Positions 24,022 to 31,377 of a stretch of DNA of 32,339 nt are shown here, one piece after another. The position numbers and the translations under genes were made by a program. Every line of letters starts with the position of its first letter. The first letter of the stretch is position 1. The notes below the pieces were generated by a model that was not told the DNA's origin, did no database searches, and was given only the letters and a program-made list of their open reading frames with translations. This DNA comes from Robiginitomaculum sp. GTDB lineage: Bacteria > Pseudomonadota > Alphaproteobacteria > Caulobacterales > Maricaulaceae. The stretch is from positions 1 to 32,339 of the forward strand of contig JALSHE010000010.1 in NCBI GenBank assembly GCA_026982415.1, in the 5' to 3' direction.

Positions 24022-24086
24022 GTACCTTGCCCGCCTCAAAATTATCCTGTTGGCTGGGTATAATTTTAGTTTCTGGAGACGACATT

Positions 24087-24923
24087 ATGCGTATTTCATA
24101 TTTAGCAAGTGCGGCCCTCGCCGTTAGTTTTTTACCGTTAGCAAGTCCGGCCTTTGCTGGATCTGCGGCCTATTCAGGCTCTGACGCCCAGAGCATTACC
24201 TATGGTTCGGGCACATATGGCTCAACTAGCCATACAAGCCATTCTTCTGGAATGCACAGCACTGGCTCACATTCCAGCCACTCTACAAGTACACGTTATG
24301 GCAGTGCTAACACGGCGGCCTGCCCTTCTGGTTCCAATCGTTCATCAGATGGATATTGCATGACCTCCGGCAGCAGTTCTACTATTGGCATTTCAGGTGG
24401 CTCCACATTCGCATCAAGTGTTTATACTTCACCCCCGAGCATGCAATCTGTTAGCACCGAATATACATCGCCGCCGAGCATGCGGCATGCAGGCGGGAAC
24501 TTTAGCGCATCAACCAGCACAATTGTGCCGTTTCGTACATCAGTCAACAATATTTCAAAACACCGCATTGAAGGCATGGGCAGCAATGAATTCCTCAGCG
24601 AGACATCTTGCCCGACCAGTGTCTACAACCCCGGTGGCGCTCAGGTTCTGGGCTGTTACTCTGTAGTTAAAGCTGCTCCAGCACCGGTTTATAGACCTGC
24701 GCCTGTCGTAGTTCCGCAGATCCATTACCAACAAGTCCGCGTGGTGCGTCCGATTATTTATGTGCGGTATCCGGTACCAACACCTGTTCGCGTCTATCAA
24801 CAGAATTTCTCAAATTCTTACCAATCCTATTCGCACCAATATTCTTCTGGAGGATGCGGTACGGCCTATTCCCGTTACGGCAATAATTGGCCACGTATGG
24901 GCGGCGGTTGCGGCGGTTGGTAA
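24087..24923 (+). CDS. Secreted Ser/Tyr/Gly-rich protein with TSPPSM and CPxxxxxxxDGxCM motifs
   Basis: This 278-residue exported protein has a signal peptide cut near SPAFA (24). A Ser/His/Thr-rich region follows, then CPSGSNRSSDGYCM (79-92) and YTSPPSM twice (113-119, 126-132). Those two motif types also occur in the lipoprotein at 10382-11077. The C-terminal half has SCPTS, LGCYSVVK, VVRPIIYVRYPVPTPVRV (219-236) shared with the upstream secreted protein, and a Gly/Cys end GGGCGGW. It therefore links the two other proteins into one family by module sharing. The start at 24087 has TGGAG upstream and gives the signal peptide; the frame is open to 24027. Its function is unknown. A disulphide-stabilised surface or matrix layer is plausible but unproven. 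Confidence 0.78.
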   Translation: MRISYLASAALAVSFLPLASPAFAGSAAYSGSDAQSITYGSGTYGSTSHTSHSSGMHSTGSHSSHSTSTRYGSANTAACPSGSNRSSDGYCMTSGSSSTIGISGGSTFASSVYTSPPSMQSVSTEYTSPPSMRHAGGNFSASTSTIVPFRTSVNNISKHRIEGMGSNEFLSETSCPTSVYNPGGAQVLGCYSVVKAAPAPVYRPAPVVVPQIHYQQVRVVRPIIYVRYPVPTPVRVYQQNFSNSYQSYSHQYSSGGCGTAYSRYGNNWPRMGGGCGGW

Positions 24924-24953
24924 CGCAAACAGAATAACTCTCAAGTAAAAACT

Positions 24954-24990
24954 CCCTGTCTTTCTTGTTAAAAGAGCGGCAGGGTTTTCT
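24954..24990 (+). terminator. Rho-independent terminator after 24087-24923 gene
   Basis: CCCTG at 24954-24958 pairs with CAGGG at 24980-24984, with an inner CTTT/AAAG stem, and is followed by TTTTCTTTT. It lies 30 bases past the stop codon of the secreted protein gene. Confidence 0.82.
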
Positions 24991-25024
24991 TTTGGGCTAC
25001 TCTCTTGGGGGTGCTGACCTGGTG

Positions 25025-25105
25025 ATGACCATCATGATCCCGGTCATCGCCGTATTCCTTATCTGGTTTGCCCGCAAGAAAACCGCCAAAGGCTGGCTGA
25101 CTTAG
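25025..25105 (+). CDS. Possible 26-residue single-span membrane peptide
   Basis: An ATG at 25025 (a GTG lies one codon before) opens a frame reading MTIMIPVIAVFLIWFARKK and ending KGWLT at TAG 25103-25105. The hydrophobic stretch followed by Arg-Lys-Lys looks like one membrane span with a cytoplasmic positive end. A GGGGG run lies 13 bases upstream, too far for an ideal ribosome site. The frame is open further upstream as far as the terminator (TTG at 24992), so it could also be the tail of a decayed gene. It ends 9 bases before the convergent oxygenase gene. Confidence 0.3.
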   Translation: MTIMIPVIAVFLIWFARKKTAKGWLT

Positions 25106-25114
25106 CCCCGCTGC

Positions 25115-25834
25115 CTAGAGCCTATATTCGCCCGTTCTGTACCAACCTGTGATGGATAGTCTAGGGTTTGGTGTGAATTCTGACACGGGACTGACATGAT
25201 GTGATTTCGGCACTTCAAACACACTAAGAGTATTGTATTTTGGTATAAAGGACTGGGTAACATCACCCTCCCCGTCCAAAAATTGCAGTTGCCCACCCCA
25301 CTCCGCACGCCAATCTCGGCATAGGCTATAGACATAGGCAAATTTGCGGTTCTTACCAATATTCCCGTCGTCATGACGGGTCAGAAAATGGCCGGGGCCG
25401 TAATTGGTCGCCTGCATATCACAAAACGTTACGCCTGATTTTGTAACCTGGTTGAAAAATGCGAGCGCTGCCTTGCTATTTAGCGCCTGGTTAAGCGCGG
25501 TCAAAACTTCATTTTTCAAATTACCCGAGGCTAACATATCTGCGATTGGATAATTCTCATACAAATAGGCGAATTCATTGGCACCGCGCGATTTGGCAAA
25601 TGCCCTTATCTCTGCGGCGCGCTCTATGCCCATCTCGTCAAGCTGGAATTTGTGAATGTCCACATGCTTTTCTTTGGTGTTGAGCACCAATTGCCAGTCT
25701 AATAATTTAAGACTTTCCTCTATTGTGTCGGCTGTTGAGAGATCAAATAATTCCGGGATTTGCAAACGCCCGTGTGCGGCAAATTGTTCGCGTAACATTG
25801 CAATATCTAGGTCAGGGTTAATCTTATAAGTCAT
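25115..25834 (-). CDS. 2OG-Fe(II) dioxygenase (prolyl 4-hydroxylase-like)
   Basis: This 239-residue cytosolic oxygenase uses Fe(II) and 2-oxoglutarate to hydroxylate a substrate, in prolyl-hydroxylase-like enzymes usually a protein. The jelly-roll core has FLTRHDDGN, giving His154 and Asp156 of the HxD pair, GGQLQFLDG, then the distal His in VPKSHHVSPV (212/213) and the 2OG-binding Arg in RLSITGW (225). All iron and 2OG ligands seem present. The ATG at 25834 overlaps the TGA of the VWA gene as ATGA, which fixes the start and suggests coupled translation; the frame is open far upstream but only within the VWA gene. Its target is unknown; the coupled VWA protein may belong to the same process. 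Confidence 0.92.
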   Translation of the reverse strand: MTYKINPDLDIAMLREQFAAHGRLQIPELFDLSTADTIEESLKLLDWQLVLNTKEKHVDIHKFQLDEMGIERAAEIRAFAKSRGANEFAYLYENYPIADMLASGNLKNEVLTALNQALNSKAALAFFNQVTKSGVTFCDMQATNYGPGHFLTRHDDGNIGKNRKFAYVYSLCRDWRAEWGGQLQFLDGEGDVTQSFIPKYNTLSVFEVPKSHHVSPVSEFTPNPRLSITGWYRTGEYRL

Positions 25835-27018
25835 CGCGCCAACTCGCGCATTGCGCCTTCTATACCCGTGAGTGTCATGGGGAACATGCGGTCTGCGCCG
25901 ATGATTTCCTGGATCATTTGGGTGGACTGGGAATGCCGCCAATAGTGTTCCGGCGTCGGGTTTAGCCAGATTAGGTGATCGTAAACATCTGCGAAACGCT
26001 TGAGCCAAACTGCGCCTGGTTCTTCGTTCCAATGCTCTATAGCCCCGCCTTTGACCGCAATTTCGTAAGGGCTCATAGACGCGTCACCAACAAACACCAC
26101 ACGGTAATCGGCTGGATATTTATGCAAAATATCCCATGTAGGCGTCACTTCGCGCATACGGCGGATATTGTCTGTCCAAACATTTTCATAGATACAATTA
26201 TGGAAATAGAAATTTTCCAACCGCTTGAACTCGCTACGCGCCGCCGAAAATAATTCCTCCGCCTGCAATATATGCGCGTCCATAGAGCCGCCAATATCAA
26301 AGAAGGTCAGCACCTTGACCGCATTGCGTTTTTCGGGGCGCATTTTAATATCGAGATAGCCTTGGCGGGCGGTCGAATTTATTGTGTCCTCAATATCAAA
26401 TTCTTCGTGCGCCCCCTCGCGGGCAAATTTCCGCAGACGCCTGAGCGCCACTTTAATATTGCGGGTGCCGAGCTCGCGGTCACCGTCCAGATTACGAAAT
26501 TGACGTTTATCCCAGACTTTAACCGCCCGACCATGGCGACCTTTATCTTGGCCAATACGCACACCTTCAGGATTATAGCCGTGTGCCCCAAACGGCGACG
26601 TGCCGCCTGTGCCGACCCATTTATTGCCACCCTCGTGGCGCTCATTTTGCTCTTCAAGGCGTTTCTTGAGCGTCTCCATCAGTTTTTCCAAATCACCAAT
26701 GGCTTCTATCTCGGCCATTTCTTCGGGGGTCAGGAATTTCTCGGCCATTTTCTTAAGCCAGTCCGCCGGGATGTCCTGATCATTTTCTCCGAACAAATCC
26801 GTCAGGTAATCCATGCCGCGAAACACATGGGCAAATACCTGATCAAACTTATCCAGATTGCGCTCGTCCTTAACCAAAGCAGCCCGCGACACATAATAAA
26901 ACCCGTCGACAGTCTCCCCCGTCACATCTTTATCGAGCGCCTCAAGCAGGGTCAGATACTCACGGATAGACACCGGAACATTAGCGGCGCGAAGCTGTGC
27001 AAAAAAATCATGAAACAT
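25831..27018 (-). CDS. VWA domain-containing (CoxE-like) protein
   Basis: This protein of about 395 residues has a helical N-terminal part (MFHDFFAQLRAANVPVSIREYL) and a C-terminal von Willebrand A domain. The metal-ion-dependent adhesion site reads DIGGS in TFFDIGGSMDAH, followed by VVFVGDASMSP. Such CoxE-like proteins usually work with a MoxR-type AAA ATPase to mature or load metals into target enzymes; no MoxR gene is in this window. The ATG at 27018 begins the conserved start pattern; a TTG three codons earlier would also fit. The gene overlaps the oxygenase gene by 4 bases, so the two probably act together. Confidence 0.9.
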   Translation of the reverse strand: MFHDFFAQLRAANVPVSIREYLTLLEALDKDVTGETVDGFYYVSRAALVKDERNLDKFDQVFAHVFRGMDYLTDLFGENDQDIPADWLKKMAEKFLTPEEMAEIEAIGDLEKLMETLKKRLEEQNERHEGGNKWVGTGGTSPFGAHGYNPEGVRIGQDKGRHGRAVKVWDKRQFRNLDGDRELGTRNIKVALRRLRKFAREGAHEEFDIEDTINSTARQGYLDIKMRPEKRNAVKVLTFFDIGGSMDAHILQAEELFSAARSEFKRLENFYFHNCIYENVWTDNIRRMREVTPTWDILHKYPADYRVVFVGDASMSPYEIAVKGGAIEHWNEEPGAVWLKRFADVYDHLIWLNPTPEHYWRHSQSTQMIQEIIGADRMFPMTLTGIEGAMRELAR

Positions 27019-27070
27019 ACTGGACAATTACGGCAATCCCGAACCAGCCGCAAGTCTTACCTGCGACATC

Positions 27071-27427
27071 CTACCTGCGACAAGCGCCACTATAGACAGC
27101 ACTAATGCCTTGCCTATTCGCCGCACATTCATTTTCATAAGTCCGGCCATCACACCCACAAACCGGCGCATATATTTCTGCGCAAATTTCGGGCTTTGGA
27201 CGGCAAACACCTCTTTGATCCGCTGCCCCGCATTGGGCGCGTTCAGAATATTGGCAAAACTCGTTCGGGTTAGCACACACCGCCCCCATCATCCCGCCGC
27301 ACATTTGCGCGCCCGGAATAGGTGTTTGCGCAGGTGGTGGAAACCCAGGAGGCGGCCCGTAATTAGGCGGCGCAGAATAACATGCACTCAACAGAACACC
27401 GCAAAATACTGTTAAGAATATACGCAT
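27071..27427 (-). CDS. Kazal-type protease-inhibitor-like lipoprotein
   Basis: This 118-residue lipoprotein has a signal peptide with lipobox LLSAC (Cys16), a Pro-rich linker (PPNYGPPPGFPPP) and a Cys-rich end. The first cysteine block, CGGMMGAVCANPNEFCQY, and the Kazal signature AEIYAPVCGCDGRTYENEC plus SGAC match a common bacterial Kazal family. It may block proteases at the cell surface, but bacterial members are mostly untested. The ATG at 27427 is preferred over the adjacent one at 27430 because GAGGA is then better spaced. It is 43 bases from the VWA gene on the same strand. Confidence 0.88.
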   Translation of the reverse strand: MRIFLTVFCGVLLSACYSAPPNYGPPPGFPPPAQTPIPGAQMCGGMMGAVCANPNEFCQYSERAQCGAADQRGVCRPKPEICAEIYAPVCGCDGRTYENECAANRQGISAVYSGACRR

Positions 27428-27442
27428 CATTTCCTCATATCC

Positions 27443-28174
27443 CTACCCCGTTCTAACATCTGTCTCCAAACGTGCGGCGAGTTCCGGGTCTAGGTTTAGG
27501 GCCATGGCCAGGCGGTCTAGATAGTCGCGTTCGGCTGGGTTCAGGCCGTTGGCTATGCGGCATGAGGCGGCGTATATTTCGCGGGCAGCTTGTTCGCTGT
27601 CGGCGAGAGCGGCGATTTCGCGCGCACTAACCGGGGCTTGCAGGGCGATTTCGAGACTTTGTGCAGCGCCTTTATCAAGGGCTTTTATCAATACCAATTC
27701 AGCTTCGTTAATATGACCGTCGGCTTTGGCGGCGGCGACCATGGCTTGCAGGATAACGCCTGCGCGGGCTTCGGCTTTATCGCCCTTAAGCAGCCCGATA
27801 ATGTCTTGGGCGGATTTCGGCATTTCGCCGCCGTTTTTCTGGTACGCTTTATAGGCCACAGTCCCAAGCCCAGCCAAGCCGCCGAGCAGTGCCAATTTAC
27901 GCCCTGACCGCGACGACAATAACAAGGCCAGCGCCCCCGCCGCAGCCCCGGCTCCGACCCCTTTACGCAGGGCATCGCGGGAAACCGCATTGTCTTCAAT
28001 CCCCAATTTATCCACCAACAAATCCTCGCCCTTGGCCGCGATTTCTTTGCCCTTTTTCGTAAGATTTTGGGCAGTTAAGCCTTTGGTCTGCTCTTTACCC
28101 TGAGCAACCAGTTCCCGACCAGAGCTAAGCAACTGCTCCAAAAGGTCTTGTACGTTAAGTTGTGGCTGAGCCAT
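27443..28174 (-). CDS. DUF533/TerB-like tellurite-resistance family protein
   Basis: This 243-residue protein has a helical N-terminal region (VQDLLEQLLSSGRELVAQG), a Gly/Ala-rich hydrophobic segment (VGAGAAAGALALLLSS, LALLGGLAGLGTVAY) and a C-terminal TerB-like all-helical domain with VAAAKADGHINEAE, typical of DUF533 (E. coli YebE type). DGHINEAE looks like an acidic metal-binding loop. It may associate with the inner membrane; the true function of the family is unknown. The ATG at 28174 with GGGGGAC just upstream gives MAQPQLNVQ; the frame is open further to 28261 but without a good site. Confidence 0.88.
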   Translation of the reverse strand: MAQPQLNVQDLLEQLLSSGRELVAQGKEQTKGLTAQNLTKKGKEIAAKGEDLLVDKLGIEDNAVSRDALRKGVGAGAAAGALALLLSSRSGRKLALLGGLAGLGTVAYKAYQKNGGEMPKSAQDIIGLLKGDKAEARAGVILQAMVAAAKADGHINEAELVLIKALDKGAAQSLEIALQAPVSAREIAALADSEQAAREIYAASCRIANGLNPAERDYLDRLAMALNLDPELAARLETDVRTG

Positions 28175-28346
28175 AATGTCCCCCATAAAGTTAAAAAACG
28201 AGGGTAGCACAACTGTCGCCATTCCCAAAATACAAAACGCAGAAATGGTAAGGTGACACACAGGAGAGTATTGGGTTTAGTTTTCATAGACGTTACCCTG
28301 TCAAAGTGTTATAGCATGCAAACAACAACCAAGTAGTGAGAAAATT

Positions 28347-29606
28347 GTGCATATAAAAAGCCTTAAACTTGAAAATTTTAGGGGAGCTTCAAATCTCAAC
28401 CTTAGCTTACACCCAAAACTAAATGTGTTTTACGGTGTTAATGGTTCCGGTAAGTCTACAGTGCTTGATGCATCGGCCATTCTATTATCATGGTTGGTTA
28501 ACAGACTAAAAACTGAGCGGGCAAGTGGGCGTCAAATTCACGAGCACGATATTCAAAATGATGCTCCAAATGCTGATATAAAAATGGTATTTGAAACAGA
28601 AAATTCACAATTACATGGATGGAATTTAGTCAAGGGTCGAAGATATCGTTCGGCAAACGGGCACAGGTCAAAGTTAACAGAAATAACCAATTTCACAAAC
28701 AATATGCGTCAAGCGATAGCAGCGCAAGCTGGCGAAATTAACATTCCTTTGTTTGCATACTATCCAATAAATAGAACAGTTTTGGATATTCCGCTTCGAA
28801 TCAGAAAAAAACACTCTTTTGATTTGCAGGCTGCATTTGATGGGTCACTTACCAGTGGTGCCAATTTTCGAACATTTTTCGAGTGGTACAGGGAAAGAGA
28901 AGATATTGAAAACGAAATGATCCGCCATATTGGAAACGATCAATTAGACGAACAGTTAGAAGCTGTTCGCAAAGCTATTACTACTTTGCTACCGGAGTTT
29001 TCGAACATCACTGTCAGACGCAACCCCTTGCGGATGGAAATTGAAAAAAGAGGTAAAAAATTAATCATAAACCAATTGTCGGACGGTGAAAAATGTTTGA
29101 TGGCCATGGTCGGAGACCTTGCGCGCCGCTTAGCGATAGCAAACCCGGTGATTGATGACCCCTTGAAAGGTACTGGCGTTATTCTCATTGATGAAATTGA
29201 CCTTCACCTTCATCCAAAATGGCAGCAAATGATTGTTCCAAAATTACTTGAGGTTTTCCCCAATTGTCAGTTTTTGATGTCTACCCATTCACCAAGTATA
29301 TTAGCTAATGTTAAGCCAGAAAGCCTTTTCATGCTCCAAGATACTTCGAGGGGTGTAAAATGTTCACATCCAAGCGAATCTTACGGGAAAAGTGTAGACC
29401 GTATTTTAGAAGACATAATGGGGTTGGAAACAGCAAGGCCATCCCACATTGATGAAAAACTTAGACTGTTGTTTCGAAATATTAATCATGGCAGACTAAG
29501 TGAAGCCCGCGCTACGCTAAAGGAACTAAGTACCAAAATAGGGTCTGACCCAGAGTTGGCAAAGGCAGATGTTCTTATAAGACGTAAAGAAGCAATTGGC
29601 AAATGA
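28347..29606 (+). CDS. ptuA: Septu-type AAA/ABC ATPase (PtuA-like)
   Basis: This 419-residue ATPase has Walker A GVNGSGKST (30-38), ABC-type signature LSDGEK (244-249), Walker B GVILIDEID (277-285), LHLHP after it and the H-loop STHSPS (312-317). The end has SYGKSVDRILEDIMG, a tail common in AAA_21/PtuA proteins. Paired with a TIGR02646 HNH protein it matches Septu, where the ATPase senses or restrains the nuclease during phage infection. The start is GTG at 28347 with GAG upstream; the N-terminus MHIKSLKLENFRG is exactly the family start. The stop overlaps the nuclease start (ATGA). Both genes are visibly richer in A+T than flanking genes, which suggests transfer. Confidence 0.85.
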   Translation: MHIKSLKLENFRGASNLNLSLHPKLNVFYGVNGSGKSTVLDASAILLSWLVNRLKTERASGRQIHEHDIQNDAPNADIKMVFETENSQLHGWNLVKGRRYRSANGHRSKLTEITNFTNNMRQAIAAQAGEINIPLFAYYPINRTVLDIPLRIRKKHSFDLQAAFDGSLTSGANFRTFFEWYREREDIENEMIRHIGNDQLDEQLEAVRKAITTLLPEFSNITVRRNPLRMEIEKRGKKLIINQLSDGEKCLMAMVGDLARRLAIANPVIDDPLKGTGVILIDEIDLHLHPKWQQMIVPKLLEVFPNCQFLMSTHSPSILANVKPESLFMLQDTSRGVKCSHPSESYGKSVDRILEDIMGLETARPSHIDEKLRLLFRNINHGRLSEARATLKELSTKIGSDPELAKADVLIRRKEAIGK

Positions 29607-30241
29607 AGCACATTCATAAGAATGCAGACCCGAACTCTTTTACGGATTGGAAGTTGCTTGCCAACGATGACTGGCAACCATCTTGGCTAAATTTTCAAGA
29701 CCCTCAAAAGGCCGAAGTGAAAAAATCACTTTTAGCCGAACAGGGTAGCATTTGTTGCTATTGTGAAAAAGATATTCGAAATACTGAAAGCCACATTGAA
29801 CATATTAGGCCTCGGTCAAATCCCGTATACAGTGGCGATGAGCTTCACTATGGTAACTTACTATGCTCTTGTGGCCCTAAGAGCAAAAAGGGAACACCAT
29901 CACATTGCGGTGACAAAAAGGGTGATTGGTATGACGAACATAATTTCATTTCTCCACTTACCCCTGATTGTGAAGACCGGTTCAACTACACTGCTTACGG
30001 CGAAATTATTCCAAACCGAGAAGATGATAATGTCGCAAAAGTTACTATAGATAAACTTGGGTTAAATGTTCCTAGCTTGATTGCTTTACGTAGAGCACGG
30101 ATTGATGTTTTTTTGGATTCAGACATTAATGAAGTCGAACAAAAGGAATTTCTGACCAATTATATTGAAACAAACACCGATGGAAGTTTCAACGAATTTT
30201 GGACAACAGCAAACCATTTTCTTAGAAATAATTTTGCATAA
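29603..30241 (+). CDS. ptuB: Septu-type HNH nuclease (PtuB-like, TIGR02646)
   Basis: This 212-residue HNH endonuclease has zinc-ligand and active-site patterns CCYCEKDI (51-58), HIEHIRPRS (64-72), GNLLCSC (84-90), HCGDKKG (101-107) and the TIGR02646 ending block ISPLTPDCEDRFNYT. In Septu the PtuB nuclease cuts nucleic acid when the PtuA complex is triggered. A related protein pair also serves as effector of a retron, but no reverse transcriptase or retron RNA is seen here. Its ATG lies in the PtuA stop (ATGA), so the pair is made together. No mobility gene flanks it; it sits between the DUF533 gene and alr and converges on alr at 17 bases. Confidence 0.85.
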   Translation: MKHIHKNADPNSFTDWKLLANDDWQPSWLNFQDPQKAEVKKSLLAEQGSICCYCEKDIRNTESHIEHIRPRSNPVYSGDELHYGNLLCSCGPKSKKGTPSHCGDKKGDWYDEHNFISPLTPDCEDRFNYTAYGEIIPNREDDNVAKVTIDKLGLNVPSLIALRRARIDVFLDSDINEVEQKEFLTNYIETNTDGSFNEFWTTANHFLRNNFA

Positions 30242-30258
30242 TTTCCACATTGGTTTCT

Positions 30259-31377
30259 CTACTCATTCACATAAATCTTGCGGCATCTTGCGCCTAGGTG
30301 GGTCATGACTTCGTAATTTAGCATTTTTGCGTGGGCGGATTGGGTTTCTAGGTCTTCGCCGAAGAACACGGCTTTGGCACCAAGCTCTACGAAGCCTTCG
30401 TAATTGGTGATGTCGAGGATTGTGTAGTCCATGCTGACGCGGCCCACAACATCTACCCGGTGTTTTCCGAGACGGGCGCTGGTGACGATGCGTTTGTCGG
30501 AGCCACTTAGATTAACTGGCAGACCGTCGGCGTATCCGGCGCTGACGATGGCGATTTTCATGTCCGTGCGGGCGGTGAAACCGGCATTATAGCCGATGGT
30601 TTCGCCTGCTTTGACCGCCTTGATTTGCAGGACAGGCGCATGCAGTTCAACCACGGGTTTGACACCCTCCGCGTCTGGGTTATTTGTGACTTTGCCGCCG
30701 AAAAGCCCGATACCCGGACGCACTAATTTGAAATGATATTTAGACCCCAGATATATGCCGCCCGTATTGGCGAGGGACAGTTGCACCATGGGCATACGGC
30801 TAGCGGTTTTTTTGAAACGGACTAATTGGGTCTCATTTAGGGGGTGTTCGGCGTCGCCCGCACAGGCCAAATGCGACATAACCAAATCAACATCCAGCGC
30901 ATCTATCAGCGCTTTGTCGCTTGCGAAAATGTCGGCTTCTTCGGGCGGAATACCCAGCCTGTTAATACCCGTATCGAAATGCAGAGCCGTGCGCGGTGCG
31001 TGGTTGACCTCTTTGATAGCCTTTACCCAATCCCGGGCTTGGGTCAGGGAATTGATGACGGGCTTTAATTTACTGCCAAAGAATATGGCCGTGTCTTGGG
31101 GCGTGTTACCGCTAAGCACGTAAATGCTGGCCTTGGTGCCGATAGAGGCACGCAGAATTTTGCCCTCACCTGCATGGGCAACAAAAAATATCCGGCACCC
31201 TGCCCCGTAAAGTGCGCGCCCAACAATGCCTGCACCGAGGCCGTAAGCATCGGCCTTGACGCTGGCACCAATGCGCGCACCGCCCGCTTTGCCCGCGAAG
31301 TATTTATAATTATCCGCAAGCGCGGTGAGGTTCACCGTCAGGACAGGTCTGGAGGAATAGGTTCTAATGTGCGCCAT
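30259..31377 (-). CDS. alr: Alanine racemase
   Basis: Alr makes D-alanine for peptidoglycan in a PLP-dependent reaction in the cytoplasm. The 372-residue sequence has the PLP Lys in ASVKADAYGLG (Lys41), the catalytic Tyr in IGYNAGFTA (Tyr263) and C-terminal strands VGRVSMDYTILD. The barrel segments FDTGINRLG and VRPGIGLFG are typical. The ATG shares one base with the stop of dnaB (TAATG), so it is translated from the same mRNA. In alphaproteobacteria alr is often directly after dnaB, as here. Confidence 0.96.
   Translation of the reverse strand: MAHIRTYSSRPVLTVNLTALADNYKYFAGKAGGARIGASVKADAYGLGAGIVGRALYGAGCRIFFVAHAGEGKILRASIGTKASIYVLSGNTPQDTAIFFGSKLKPVINSLTQARDWVKAIKEVNHAPRTALHFDTGINRLGIPPEEADIFASDKALIDALDVDLVMSHLACAGDAEHPLNETQLVRFKKTASRMPMVQLSLANTGGIYLGSKYHFKLVRPGIGLFGGKVTNNPDAEGVKPVVELHAPVLQIKAVKAGETIGYNAGFTARTDMKIAIVSAGYADGLPVNLSGSDKRIVTSARLGKHRVDVVGRVSMDYTILDITNYEGFVELGAKAVFFGEDLETQSAHAKMLNYEVMTHLGARCRKIYVNE

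Noticed and set aside
26272-27105. 277-codon plus-strand frame opposite the VWA gene
   Set aside because: It lies fully antisense to a gene with clear VWA motifs, its protein has no recognisable domain and there is no ribosome site; it is a shadow frame.
28262-30241. Retron containing PtuA/PtuB effectors
   Set aside because: A TIGR02646 HNH protein with an ATPase can be a retron effector, but no reverse transcriptase gene or msr/msd-like structured RNA is visible on either strand nearby, so a plain Septu pair is the better reading.
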